Shown: positions 21,868-31,421, counted from the stretch's first letter. The stretch: 47,926 nucleotides of DNA from an uncultured bacterium (GCA_903876815.1 CAIRBL010000087.1:1-47926), one strand, 5' to 3'. Numbers and translations: made by a program. Notes: generated by a model not told the origin, from the letters alone.

Positions 21868-23340
21868 ATGTTAAATAAAAAAATAACCCCGCAAAGCGGG
21901 ATCAAGAAAATAATATTTATTGGTGCTGAACTTAATCCCCTAGTTAAAGTAGGAGGTTTGGCTGATGTGATGGGAGCTTTACCTAAAGCCTTGCTTAAGT
22001 TAGATATAGAGCCTTTGCTTATTTTACCTTTTTATGGCGCCATCAATAAACAACTATATCCTAGCAAATTAGTCAAAGCTAATTTAAAATTTCCTCATAC
22101 CAAAGTTATTTTTTCTGTTTATCAAACTTTATTGCCAAAAACTAAAATCAAAATTTTATTAATTAAAAATAAATTTTTTGATACTCAAGAGGTTTATTTG
22201 CCCGCTTCGCCGAATCGAGGCGAGCTAAAAAATGATGCAGAAAGATTTGCGGTGTTTGCTAAATGTGCAGTTGAAGCTATCAAGGTTTTAAATCTCAAGC
22301 CAGATTTGGTTCATTGTCATGATTGGCACACAGCACTAGTGCCGACTATTTTAGATGAATATAGTTTAGCAGATAAAAACTTTGCTAATATACCGACTTT
22401 ACTCACTATTCATAATCTTGCCAGTCAAGGTTTAAGCTCTTTAGAGTTAGTTTATCAAGTGGCTTTAAATAAAAAACTAACACCAGCTTTGATGGAGGAT
22501 TATTATGATGATGACAAGCTCGATCAATTAAAAATCGGCATTTTATCAGCTGATATGATAAATACCGTGAGCCCAACTTATGCCCAAGAAATTTTGACCA
22601 AAGCTTATGGCGCTGGTTTAGAAAAATATTTGCAAAGAAGAAAGAAAAATTTAAAGGGAATTCTAAATGGTATTGATGTAGATTTTTTTAATCCTCATAC
22701 TGATAAATTAATTTATAAAAAATACAATATTAATAATTATCAAGCAGCTAAATTATTTAACAAACAGGCTTTACAAAAAGAGTTAAAATTAGCAGAAAAA
22801 AATGTACCGATATTTGCTATTATATCTAGACTAGTTTCCCAAAAAGGTCTAGACATTTTAAGTCCTTTATGGGAAAAATTTTTGAGCTATGATTTGCAGA
22901 TTGTTATTTTGGGCACCGGTGACAAAAAGTATGAAGCTGAGCTGGCAATCTTAAATAAAAAATATCCTAAAAAGTTTAGAGCTATTTTAAAATTTGATGC
23001 CACACTTGCTCAAAAAATTTATGCGGGTGCTGATTTTTTCTTAATGCCCTCTCATTTTGAGCCTTGTGGTTTAGGTCAAATGATTGCTATGCGCTATGGC
23101 ACTTTGCCTCTAGTGCGAGAGACTGGTGGCTTAAAAGATAGTGTGAGGCATAAAAAAACAGGTTTAGTTTTTACAAAATATGATAGTAAAGATTTAGAAC
23201 AAACTTGGCAACAAGCACTCAAGATTTTTGCTGATAAAAAAGTTTTAGCTAAAATGATTAAAGCAGCGATGAGTCAAGATTTTTCTTGGGACAAATCAGC
23301 TTTAGAGTATGTAAAAATATATAAGAAGTTAATAAAATAA
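21868..23340 (+). CDS. glgA: Glycogen/starch synthase, GT5 (second copy)
   Basis: 490 aa. The GT5 nucleotide-sugar motif reads KVGGLADVMGALPKAL (K27), with the common KTGGL Thr replaced by Val. Other blocks are VHCHDWHTALVPT, NTVSPTYAQE, LNGIDVDFFNP and HFEPCGLGQMIAMRYGTLPLVRE.... It is clearly diverged from the first copy, so it is not a recent duplicate. The two may differ in donor (ADP- versus UDP-glucose) or in initiation versus elongation. The first codons contain a CCCGC-AAA-GCGGG palindrome, and residues around LPASPNRGELK contain another GC-rich hairpin. Confidence 0.9.
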   Translation: MLNKKITPQSGIKKIIFIGAELNPLVKVGGLADVMGALPKALLKLDIEPLLILPFYGAINKQLYPSKLVKANLKFPHTKVIFSVYQTLLPKTKIKILLIKNKFFDTQEVYLPASPNRGELKNDAERFAVFAKCAVEAIKVLNLKPDLVHCHDWHTALVPTILDEYSLADKNFANIPTLLTIHNLASQGLSSLELVYQVALNKKLTPALMEDYYDDDKLDQLKIGILSADMINTVSPTYAQEILTKAYGAGLEKYLQRRKKNLKGILNGIDVDFFNPHTDKLIYKKYNINNYQAAKLFNKQALQKELKLAEKNVPIFAIISRLVSQKGLDILSPLWEKFLSYDLQIVILGTGDKKYEAELAILNKKYPKKFRAILKFDATLAQKIYAGADFFLMPSHFEPCGLGQMIAMRYGTLPLVRETGGLKDSVRHKKTGLVFTKYDSKDLEQTWQQALKIFADKKVLAKMIKAAMSQDFSWDKSALEYVKIYKKLIK

Positions 23341-23345
23341 TTTTT

Positions 23346-24281
23346 ATGAAAAGACTTACAAAATCTGAAATTCGCAAAGACTATATTCAGGAAAAATATG
23401 TCATCATTGCTCCTAAGCGTGGCAAGCGTCCTCATGATGTGATTAAAGCCAAAGAATATCACAAGCCCCTGAATACTTGTGTGCTATGTCCAGAATCTTT
23501 AAAAGACACTAAGGCTTTATATCAAATAGGTAGCGGTGATAAGTGGTCACTGAAAGTTATTGCCAATAAATTTCCTGCAGTCTCTAAAACAAATAAAAAA
23601 GCCTACGGACAACAAGAAGTAGTAGTGGAAAGTTCAGATCATACTAAAGAAATAGAGGACTTAAGTGTGAAACAGATTGCTGATTTATTGACGGCTTACC
23701 AAGTCAGGACCAAAGAAATCTCTAAAGACAAAAAAATTGAGTATATTTTGATTTTTAAAAACGATGGTGGTGTAGCCGGTGCCAGTCTTCAGCATTCACA
23801 CTCACAAATTTTTGCCACTCAATTTTTACCGCCACATTTATTAGACAAATCCAAAAGGCAACAAGAGTATACTTTAGAGCACGGCACTTGCGTTTATTGT
23901 GATGTGATCAAAAAAGAGACCAAAAGTCCACGCTTTATTTGGCAAGATAAAAATATGATTGCTTTTTGTCCTTATGCTTCAATGTTTAATTATGAAGTTT
24001 GGATTATGCCCAAAAAGCATCAAGATAATATCACAGATTTATCAAAAGACGCTAAGCTTTCGATGGCGAAAATTTTGAAACACATTTTGACTAAAATCAG
24101 TCAGCTAGATTTGCCTTACAATTTTTATTTTCATCAGCTTATCAATGATGACGATCAGCATTTGTACTTAAAAGTTGTGCCGCGCGGTTCTGTTTGGGCG
24201 GGAGTAGAAATAGGTTCTGGTTTAATTATCAATCCTATTCCACCTGAAGAAGCAGCGGAATTTTATCGAAAAGGATTATAA
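23346..24281 (+). CDS. galT: Galactose-1-phosphate uridylyltransferase family (GalT-like)
   Basis: 311 aa. Two zinc-type CxxC pairs (C45/C48 in CVLCPE; C182/C185 in CVYCDV) and the active-site H150-S-H152-S-Q154 in GASLQHSHSQIF, where classical GalT has HPHxQ. H152 would be the nucleotidylated His. GalT interconverts UDP-glucose and hexose-1-phosphates; relatives act as ADP-glucose phosphorylases or other nucleotidyltransferases. In this operon, without glgC, it may supply or recycle the glucan-synthase donor. It starts 5 nt after glgA copy 2. Confidence 0.8.
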   Translation: MKRLTKSEIRKDYIQEKYVIIAPKRGKRPHDVIKAKEYHKPLNTCVLCPESLKDTKALYQIGSGDKWSLKVIANKFPAVSKTNKKAYGQQEVVVESSDHTKEIEDLSVKQIADLLTAYQVRTKEISKDKKIEYILIFKNDGGVAGASLQHSHSQIFATQFLPPHLLDKSKRQQEYTLEHGTCVYCDVIKKETKSPRFIWQDKNMIAFCPYASMFNYEVWIMPKKHQDNITDLSKDAKLSMAKILKHILTKISQLDLPYNFYFHQLINDDDQHLYLKVVPRGSVWAGVEIGSGLIINPIPPEEAAEFYRKGL

Positions 24282-24294
24282 ACTATTGCAAACT

Positions 24295-24366
24295 AAAACC
24301 CGCCAAGATAATTTTACTAAACGCCATTTTGGCTAAAATCGTAAAATTATCTTGGCGGGTTTTTTA
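24295..24366. terminator. Very long perfect inverted repeat / bidirectional terminator
   Basis: A 23-bp perfect stem (24295-24317 with 24341-24363) encloses a 23-nt loop that itself contains GCC-ATTTT-GGC. T tracts stand on both exits. It sits between the convergent galT-like and tyrS genes and is longer than a terminator needs to be. Confidence 0.75.
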
Positions 24367-24388
24367 ATTTTGGTTCCGAGCCGAGTGG

Positions 24389-25606
24389 TTATTTAATCTT
24401 CGCAAATTTTCTTTTACCGGCTTGAATAATATCTCCAGTTTTTAAGTCTAAATCTTTTTCCCAGGAGTTTATTTTTTCTTGATTGACTTTCATGCCATTA
24501 CCTTCTATTAAGCGCTTAGCTTCATTTTTAGAAGCGACAAATTTTAAAGTAAGCAGTAAATCTACAGGGTTTATTTTTTTGCTTTGCAACTTGATTTCTA
24601 AAATATCATCAGGAATTTCTTTTTTAGCAAAAACTTTGGCAAAATTTTCTTGGGCAAGTTTGGCTTCTTTTTCTGAATGATAGATTTTTACTATTTCATA
24701 AGCTAAACGAATTTTTAAGTCACGAGGATTAGCGCCAGCTTTTAATTTCTTTTCTAAACTTTTTATTTCGTCCATACAAAGATAAGTGCAATCAATAAAG
24801 CATTGGACAATCGCTTCATCAGGTAAAGCCATAGTTTTGCCAAACATGTCAGTCGCATTTTCATCTAGTCCAATACCAGTACCTAAACTTTTACTCATCA
24901 ACTTTTCGCCAGTGACGGGATTTTCTAAGAGCGTAGTAGTGACCACAATTTTTTCTCTATTTTGATAAGCTTTTACTAAGGTTCTGCCAGCTAGCATGTT
25001 AAATGTTTGATCAGTACCGCCGATTTCCACATCAGCTTGCAAAGCTACCGAATCATAACCTTGCATCAGGGGATAAAAAAATTCATGAACGTATAAAGGC
25101 TTTTGTTCTTTAATTCTTTTTTCAAAATTATCGCGTTCAAGCATTCTTTGTACAGTAAAATGTGAGGCGAGTTCTACGGCGTCAGCAAAAGTAAGTTTAG
25201 CTAGCCATTTAGCATTAAACTCAAATTCAATCGGATTTTTTTTATCATTAAAATCTAAAATTTGACCAATTTGTTTTTTGAAAGTTTTGAGGTTTTCTTT
25301 GACTTCTTCTTTGGTCAATCTTTTGCGGGCTGAATTTTTGTCACTTGGGTCACCAATCATAGCAGTAAAGTCACCAATCAAGACAACGATTTTATGACCT
25401 AATTCATGTAGTCTTTTTAAGATAATATAGTTCGTGGCATGGCCCAAATGAGCATAAGTAGCGGTCGGGTCAATGCCCATATAAATGCGTAATTGTTTGC
25501 CAGATTTTAGTAAATCTTCAAAAGCTTTACGACTAGGGTAAATCGTATCAATAGAGCGAGTAAGGATTTCTTGTATTTTTTCCGAATTAGTGTTAATTTT
25601 TGCCAT
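24389..25606 (-). CDS. tyrS: Tyrosyl-tRNA synthetase
   Basis: 405 aa, normal length. The class I HIGH-type motif is HLGH (53-56, after YMGIDPTATYA), and KLMSKS (234-239) is the KMSKS loop. The tyrosine-pocket region GGTDQTFNMLAGR is present. The C-terminal 60 residues form an S4 RNA-binding domain (LKFVASKNEAKRLIEGNG). It charges tRNA-Tyr in the cytoplasm. Its promoter overlaps that of the divergent PBP gene. Confidence 0.95.
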   Translation of the reverse strand: MAKINTNSEKIQEILTRSIDTIYPSRKAFEDLLKSGKQLRIYMGIDPTATYAHLGHATNYIILKRLHELGHKIVVLIGDFTAMIGDPSDKNSARKRLTKEEVKENLKTFKKQIGQILDFNDKKNPIEFEFNAKWLAKLTFADAVELASHFTVQRMLERDNFEKRIKEQKPLYVHEFFYPLMQGYDSVALQADVEIGGTDQTFNMLAGRTLVKAYQNREKIVVTTTLLENPVTGEKLMSKSLGTGIGLDENATDMFGKTMALPDEAIVQCFIDCTYLCMDEIKSLEKKLKAGANPRDLKIRLAYEIVKIYHSEKEAKLAQENFAKVFAKKEIPDDILEIKLQSKKINPVDLLLTLKFVASKNEAKRLIEGNGMKVNQEKINSWEKDLDLKTGDIIQAGKRKFAKIK

Positions 25607-25627
25607 AATATTACTTAATTTATTATA

Positions 25628-25656
25628 TTCAAATTATAGCGTATTTCTGGTATAAT
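25628..25656 (+). promoter_or_regulatory. PBP gene promoter
   Basis: TTCAAA (25628-25633), 17-nt spacer, TATAAT (25651-25656) with a TG one base further upstream (extended -10). Start near 25663. Confidence 0.55.
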
Positions 25657-25660
25657 TCAA
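25633..25660 (-). promoter_or_regulatory. tyrS promoter overlapping the PBP promoter
   Basis: On the - strand TTGAAT (25655-25660), 16-nt spacer, TATAAT (25633-25638). A second TATAAT (25622-25627) lies closer to the gene but lacks a -35. Confidence 0.5.
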
Positions 25661-25698
25661 ATACTAAGGTTTTTTAGTTATTAAATTTTTTAGACATT

Positions 25699-28620
25699 AT
25701 GTCAAGTAATTTTTCTCGTCGCAAAATAGATGAAAATTCAGCTTTTCACAAGCATCAAATATCAGATGCAAAACGTAAGCTTCCTGGGCTGGCTAAAATT
25801 AAGGTGAGAATCAAGCCAAACATTTTGACTCGTCGTTTTGATAATAATGAAAATGGCTCTTGGTGGAAAAATTTATTTAAACGTTATTGGCGAAAGCTTT
25901 TGGCAGCTTTTTTCATTGGCGGCATTTTATTTGTTATTTTAGTTGCTTGGTATTCTCGAGATTTGCCTGATCCTTATAAGATTATGGACAGATCAGTGCA
26001 GTTATCTACTAAAATTTATGATCGTACTGGCGAAGTTTTGCTTTATGAATTAAGTGGTCCAGAAAAAAGAACTTTAATTAATATCAAAGACATTCCTGAG
26101 TATGCGGTCAATGCTACGATTGCTGTTGAGGACAAAAATTTTTATAAACACGGCGGCATTTCTTTGTGGGGAATCTTACGTGGACAGATTGTCCCTAGAT
26201 TACAAGGTAAGCGTGCCCAAGGTGGCTCAACTTTGACTCAACAATTTGTGAAGAATGCTATTTTGACAAATGAAAGAGCGCTCTCAAGAAAAATTAAAGA
26301 GTGGGTCTTATCTTATCGTTTAGAACAAAAGTTTTCTAAAGAAGAAATTTTACAACTTTATTTTAATGAAATTCCTTATGGCTCATCAGCCTATGGCATT
26401 GAATCAGCAGCTTGGTATTATTTTGATAAAGCCGCTAAAGATTTAAGCCTAGCTGAAAGCGCTATTTTAGCAGCCTTGCCACAAGCACCATCTTATTATT
26501 CTCCTTATGGTAGTAATTTTGATGCCTTAATTGCTCGTCAACACACAGTTTTAGATTTGATGCTTGATCAGGGTTATATAAATCAAGAAGAAGCAGACAA
26601 TGCAAAAAAAGAAGAATTAAAATTTAAAAAGCGAGCAGAAAATATTAAGGCTCCACATTTTGTGATGTACATTCGTCAACTTTTGGGTGAAGAATATGGT
26701 GATACAGTGATTGAACAAAGTGGCTGGAAGATTATCACCACTATTGATTGGAAGGCCCAAGAAGAAGCTGAAAAATTAGTGACTGAGCAAGCAGAGAAAA
26801 ATACCGCCTACGGCGCTCAAAACGCTGCCCTAGTGGCTTTAGATGTAGAAAATAGCGAGATATTGGCTATGGTTGGCTCTAAGGATTATTTCAATGATGA
26901 GGTAGATGGGCAGTTTAATGTGGCTCTAGCGCCTCGTCAGCCAGGCAGCTCACTTAAGCCTTTAGTTTATCTGACAGCTTTCAATAAAGGCTTTAGACCA
27001 GATACTATGCTATTTGATTTAAAAACTAACTTTGCTGCTTCAGGCAAGCCTTATGAACCACAAAATTATAATTTGCAAGAGCATGGTCCGGTAACTATGC
27101 GCCAAGCTTTGGCTGGTTCTTTAAATATTCCCGCTGTCAAAACTTTGTATTTGGCCGGTATGGACAATGTTTTAGAGTTAGCTAAAAACTTTGGTTATAC
27201 TACCTTGACCGATAAAGATCGCTACGGCTTATCTTTAGTCTTGGGCGGTGGTGAAGTGAAGCTTTTGGAGCATACCAATGCCTACGCTAGCTTTGCTCGT
27301 GAGGGTGTTGCCAAAGACACGGTAGCTATTTTGAAAATTGAAGATAGCAAAGGCAAGGTGATTAAGGAGAACAAAGAGAATAAGGGCAGACGCGTTTTAG
27401 AAAAAGAACCCGTCAGATTATTAAATGGGGTATTATCTGATAATTCTGCTCGAGCTTTTGTTTTTGGTGAAAATAATTATTTAACCTTGCCAGATAGACA
27501 AGTGGCAGCAAAAACCGGTACAACTAATGATTATCATGATGCTTGGACTATGGGTTTCACGCCACAAATAGCTGTCGGTGTTTGGGTGGGCAACAATGAC
27601 AATACAGCGATGTCTAGTGGAGCGGACGGCTCACAAATAGCTGCTCCAATTTGGCAAAAGATGATGAAGTTTTTACATCAAGACAAGGCTGTTGAAGGAT
27701 TTAAAGCAGGTGAATTATCTGCTTGTGATAAGCCTATGTTGTGCGGTAAAACCGCGGCTGAGCAGATTGTCAAAATAGATAAAGTGTCGGGCAAACTCGC
27801 TACTGAGTATACGCCTTATACCCAAATTGAAGAAAGAAAATATATGCAAGTACATAGTATCTTGCACTTTGTGGATAAAAACAATCCCAGTGGCGATCAG
27901 CCTAGCGACCCAAGTAGTGATCCGCAGTATGCTTTATGGGAAGCGCCTATTAAAGCTTGGGCAGAAAAAGAAAATTATTTGATAGATTCCCCGCCAACTG
28001 AGTATGATGATGTTCATTTATCAGAAAATCGTCCTAGTATCAATCTTGTCAGGCCAAATAATAATCAAAATATTAGTAACAATGTTTTAGAAATAGAGGT
28101 AGAAGCTTCGGGGCCACGGGGAGTCAGTAGAGTTGAATATTTTGTCGATGGTGATTTTGTTGGTCAGAGTCATCAGGCGCCATTTTCTTTGAACTATGAT
28201 ATTAATCCACTTATAAAAAATGGCCCACATGTTTTAAAAGCTATGGCTTTTGATGATTTGGAAAATTGGCAAGAGAGTAGTCGCAGTTTTTCTTTAGAAT
28301 TAGATAACTCTGCTCGAGCTTTTAATGTGTCTTGGCTTGAGCCTAGCGATGGTAGTAATTTAAGTTTAACTGACTTGCCTTTGAATACAAAATTAGCTAT
28401 TAGTAGGCCAGAAAATATTCAAAAAATAGATTTTTATTATTTAGATCCAGATAATGCGGCTAAGTGGTTTGCTTTTATGCCAAATCCAGGCGCAGAAGTT
28501 GTGCAGACTTGGGGTAATAATATTACCAAAACCGGTACTTATAAATTATATCTCATTATCACAGATAATAGTGGTAAAACATTTAATTCCCCACCACTTG
28601 TGGTCAATATTAGCGAATAA
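25699..28620 (+). CDS. Class A penicillin-binding protein (PBP1A type)
   Basis: 973 aa. A basic cytoplasmic N-terminus and a transmembrane helix (66-86) precede the GT51 domain: E144 in TIAVEDKNFYKHGG, GGSTLTQQ (175-182), then a second region with FNEIPYGSSAYGIE. The transpeptidase has S417-x-x-K420, S474-L-N476 and K605-TGT. All catalytic motifs are intact, so it polymerises and cross-links peptidoglycan outside the membrane. The C-terminal 230 residues hold Ig-like beta domains (VEYFVDGDFVGQSHQAPF), possibly contacting surface partners. This supports a peptidoglycan wall in the organism. Confidence 0.93.
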   Translation: MSSNFSRRKIDENSAFHKHQISDAKRKLPGLAKIKVRIKPNILTRRFDNNENGSWWKNLFKRYWRKLLAAFFIGGILFVILVAWYSRDLPDPYKIMDRSVQLSTKIYDRTGEVLLYELSGPEKRTLINIKDIPEYAVNATIAVEDKNFYKHGGISLWGILRGQIVPRLQGKRAQGGSTLTQQFVKNAILTNERALSRKIKEWVLSYRLEQKFSKEEILQLYFNEIPYGSSAYGIESAAWYYFDKAAKDLSLAESAILAALPQAPSYYSPYGSNFDALIARQHTVLDLMLDQGYINQEEADNAKKEELKFKKRAENIKAPHFVMYIRQLLGEEYGDTVIEQSGWKIITTIDWKAQEEAEKLVTEQAEKNTAYGAQNAALVALDVENSEILAMVGSKDYFNDEVDGQFNVALAPRQPGSSLKPLVYLTAFNKGFRPDTMLFDLKTNFAASGKPYEPQNYNLQEHGPVTMRQALAGSLNIPAVKTLYLAGMDNVLELAKNFGYTTLTDKDRYGLSLVLGGGEVKLLEHTNAYASFAREGVAKDTVAILKIEDSKGKVIKENKENKGRRVLEKEPVRLLNGVLSDNSARAFVFGENNYLTLPDRQVAAKTGTTNDYHDAWTMGFTPQIAVGVWVGNNDNTAMSSGADGSQIAAPIWQKMMKFLHQDKAVEGFKAGELSACDKPMLCGKTAAEQIVKIDKVSGKLATEYTPYTQIEERKYMQVHSILHFVDKNNPSGDQPSDPSSDPQYALWEAPIKAWAEKENYLIDSPPTEYDDVHLSENRPSINLVRPNNNQNISNNVLEIEVEASGPRGVSRVEYFVDGDFVGQSHQAPFSLNYDINPLIKNGPHVLKAMAFDDLENWQESSRSFSLELDNSARAFNVSWLEPSDGSNLSLTDLPLNTKLAISRPENIQKIDFYYLDPDNAAKWFAFMPNPGAEVVQTWGNNITKTGTYKLYLIITDNSGKTFNSPPLVVNISE

Positions 28621-28621
28621 T

Positions 28622-28646
28622 AAATACCCTCAAAGAGGGTATTTTT
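28622..28646 (+). terminator. PBP gene terminator
   Basis: AAATACCCTC-AAA-GAGGGTATTT stem followed by T residues. Confidence 0.8.
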
Positions 28647-28664
28647 CTCAGTGGTTATTTTACG

Positions 28665-28693
28665 TTGATTTTAAAAGGTTTTTTTGTTAGAAT
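28665..28693 (+). promoter_or_regulatory. uvrB promoter (leaderless type)
   Basis: TTGATT (28665-28670), 17-nt spacer, TAGAAT (28688-28693), 8 nt before ATG 28702. Confidence 0.6.
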
Positions 28694-28701
28694 TGTTTTT
28701 T

Positions 28702-30666
28702 ATGGATTTTCAATTACAAGCACAATTTCAACCAGCTGGAGATCAAGCCCGAGCCATCGAAAAACTTTATCAAGGTTTAAAAGCTGGTTATAAAGAACAA
28801 ACATTATTGGGAGTGACTGGTTCCGGTAAGACTTTTACTATGGCCAATATTATAGCTAAAGTAAATAAACCCACACTTGTTATTTCTCATAATAAAACCT
28901 TGGCTGCCCAACTAGCTTCTGAATTTCAAGATTTTTTTCCTAATAATGCCGTGCATTATTTTGTGTCTTATTATGATTACTATCAGCCAGAAGCCTATCT
29001 GCCAGCAAGTGATACTTATATTGAAAAAGAAACACAAATTAATGAAGAGATTGATCGCCTAAGGCACGTTTCTACACAAAGTTTAATCACGCGCTCAGAT
29101 GTTTTGATTGTTGCTTCTGTGTCTTGCATTTATAATTTGGGTAGCCCACTAGAGTATCAAAATTATAAATTAACTTTGAGCATTAATAATATTTATAATC
29201 GTTTACAGATTTTAAAGCACCTAAATGATTTACAATATCAACGTAATGATGTGAATTTGGTTCGCTCCAGCTATACAGTCAAAGGTGAGTTGGTGGAAAT
29301 TTTTGCCTCTGGTCAAGAAGACGAATTTTATCGTTTAGTTTTTTTTGGTGACACCCTTGAAGCCATCGAATTGATTGATTTATTTAATCGGCAAGTAAAA
29401 AGTAGATTGCAACAAGTAGAAATTTTTCCGGCTAAACACTTTATGACCAATAAAGATGATTTGCAAACTACTCTCAAAAATATTAGAGAAGATTTGCAAA
29501 AAGAAGTAGCTCATTTTCAATCACTAGGGCAAATAGTTGAGGCGCAGAGACTTGATACTAGAGTGAGACATGATTTAGAAATGATTGAAGCCACTGGCTA
29601 TTGTAACGGTATTGAAAATTATTCACGTTATTTTTCTAAAAGAAATATTGGTGACCCGCCTATTAGTTTGCTAGATTATTTCCCTGAAGATTTTTTGCTT
29701 TTTATCGATGAGTCGCACATGACTATTCCGCAAATCAGAGGAATGTACATGGGTGATCAAGCGCGTAAGAAAAACTTAGTTGATTTTGGTTTTCGGCTTG
29801 AAGCTGCTTTTGATAATCGTCCTTTAAAGTTTGCTGAATTTAGTAAATATTTAAAACAAGTAGTTTATGTTTCAGCTACACCAGCTGATTATGAGCTAGA
29901 ACACTCTAAAGCAGTGGTAGAGCAATTAATTAGACCCACTTTTATTTTAGATCCAGTGGTGGAAGTCAGGCCCACCAAGGGTCAGCTTGATGATTTGAGT
30001 AAAGAGGTGGCAGCTGTGGTTGCCAAAGGCCAGAGAGCTTTAATTACAGTTTTGACCAAACGTTTAGCTGAAGATCTGACAGAAATTTTACAAGAAAAAG
30101 GTGTTAAGGTTCAATACTTACATTCAGAGGTAAAAACTTTGGATCGCATTCAAATTTTACAAGACTTGCGCTCGGGTAAATATGATGTTTTGGTAGGAGT
30201 GAATTTATTGCGCGAAGGTTTGGATTTACCGGAAGTGTCTTTGGTGGTGATTTTAGATGCAGACAAAGAAGGCTTTTTGCGTTCCAAATCAGCTTTTATT
30301 CAGGTCATGGGTAGGGCAGCTCGTCATCAAGATGGCAGGGTGATTATGTATGCTGATAAAATGACCGGCTCCATGGACATAGCCATTGCCGAAACTCAAC
30401 GTCGCCGTACTTTACAAGAAAGGTATAATATAGACAATAAAGTTACACCACAATCTATTAATAAAAAAATTAAAGAAAAATCTCTAAGAGAATTAGATAA
30501 AGATAAAACTTTTTCAGATAGTCTGGAATTATTAGACAATAAAGCTCTCAGACTTTTGAGCCAGGAATTAGAAGAGAAAATGCAGTTGGCCGCTGAAAAT
30601 TGGCAGTTTGAGCAGGCGATACTTTATCGAGATCAGCTAGCAGAATTAAATAAAAAATTAAAATGA
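28702..30666 (+). CDS. uvrB: Excinuclease ABC subunit B
   Basis: 654 aa from ATG 28702; an in-frame TTG 18 nt upstream lies inside the -10 region and is rejected. Walker A GVTGSGKT (37-44), the beta-hairpin region YYDYYQPEAYLPASDTYIEK, DESH in LLFIDESHMTIPQ, the motif V/VI stretch VGVNLLREGLDLPE and QVMGRAARH, and a C-terminal UVR motif (ENWQFEQAILYRDQL) are all present. It is the damage-verifying helicase of nucleotide excision repair, working with UvrA and UvrC, neither of which is in the window. Its TGA overlaps the truB ATG. Confidence 0.96.
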   Translation: MDFQLQAQFQPAGDQARAIEKLYQGLKAGYKEQTLLGVTGSGKTFTMANIIAKVNKPTLVISHNKTLAAQLASEFQDFFPNNAVHYFVSYYDYYQPEAYLPASDTYIEKETQINEEIDRLRHVSTQSLITRSDVLIVASVSCIYNLGSPLEYQNYKLTLSINNIYNRLQILKHLNDLQYQRNDVNLVRSSYTVKGELVEIFASGQEDEFYRLVFFGDTLEAIELIDLFNRQVKSRLQQVEIFPAKHFMTNKDDLQTTLKNIREDLQKEVAHFQSLGQIVEAQRLDTRVRHDLEMIEATGYCNGIENYSRYFSKRNIGDPPISLLDYFPEDFLLFIDESHMTIPQIRGMYMGDQARKKNLVDFGFRLEAAFDNRPLKFAEFSKYLKQVVYVSATPADYELEHSKAVVEQLIRPTFILDPVVEVRPTKGQLDDLSKEVAAVVAKGQRALITVLTKRLAEDLTEILQEKGVKVQYLHSEVKTLDRIQILQDLRSGKYDVLVGVNLLREGLDLPEVSLVVILDADKEGFLRSKSAFIQVMGRAARHQDGRVIMYADKMTGSMDIAIAETQRRRTLQERYNIDNKVTPQSINKKIKEKSLRELDKDKTFSDSLELLDNKALRLLSQELEEKMQLAAENWQFEQAILYRDQLAELNKKLK

Positions 30667-31421
30667 TCAAAGCTTTTAGCGACAAACAAATAGCAAGTAT
30701 TGTAGCTGATCCGGCAGCTGCTGTATATTTGTTAGACAAACCACGAGGTGTTAATTCTTTTCAAGCAATTTCTACTTTAAGAAAATTATTAAACCAACAA
30801 AAAGTTGGCTTTTCTGGAACACTCGATCCACTGGCTTCTGGTTTACTCATTGTTTCTACAGGAAAGGCCACAAAAATTTTAGACGCTTTTCACACCTTAA
30901 CAAAAACTTACCAAGCAGAAATTTTATTTGGTGTCCGTTCTATTACTTTTGATTTAGAAGGAGAGCTTATCAAAAATGAACAGGCCAAAATTTTTACTCA
31001 GGATGATTTAGAAGATGTGTTGCAAAATTTTTTTGGCAAACAGTTACAAACAGTCCCAGCATATTCTGCTGTCAAAGTCGGTGGTCAAAAATTACACAAG
31101 CTAGCTCGTAAAGGTAAGTTTGTAGATTTACCAAAAAAGGAAATAGAAATTTTTTCTTTGGAGATTAAAAAATTTGCCTACCCGAATTTATTTTTAGAAG
31201 TTCAAGTTTCAGCTGGCACCTATATTCGTAGCTTAGCGCATGATTTGGGTGAGGCTTTGGGGACAGGAGCAGTGTTAGCAAATTTAAGACGTACAAAGAT
31301 CGGGCACTTTAGTGTTGAGCAAGCAGTTAGTTTGGCAGATTTAAGTTTAGAGTCATTAAAAGCTGGTCGTTTAGATTTGGCAGATGTTATACAGTATCTA
31401 AATCAACATCTTGGCCAGTAA
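30663..31421 (+). CDS. truB: tRNA pseudouridine-55 synthase
   Basis: 252 aa. LLDKPRGVNSF opens the catalytic domain and D55 in GFSGTLDPLASG is the catalytic Asp. KTYQAEILFG and SAGTYIRSLAHDLGEALG complete the family pattern. It modifies U55 in the T-loop of tRNAs. No large C-terminal PUA extension is apparent. It is coupled to uvrB by a 4-nt overlap. Its last 35 nt overlap a small - strand gene. Confidence 0.93.
   Translation: MIKAFSDKQIASIVADPAAAVYLLDKPRGVNSFQAISTLRKLLNQQKVGFSGTLDPLASGLLIVSTGKATKILDAFHTLTKTYQAEILFGVRSITFDLEGELIKNEQAKIFTQDDLEDVLQNFFGKQLQTVPAYSAVKVGGQKLHKLARKGKFVDLPKKEIEIFSLEIKKFAYPNLFLEVQVSAGTYIRSLAHDLGEALGTGAVLANLRRTKIGHFSVEQAVSLADLSLESLKAGRLDLADVIQYLNQHLGQ

Noticed and set aside
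21842..21868. Hairpin plus T5 before the second glgA as an attenuator
   Set aside because: The left arm begins at or before the predicted start site, so the RNA may not contain it.
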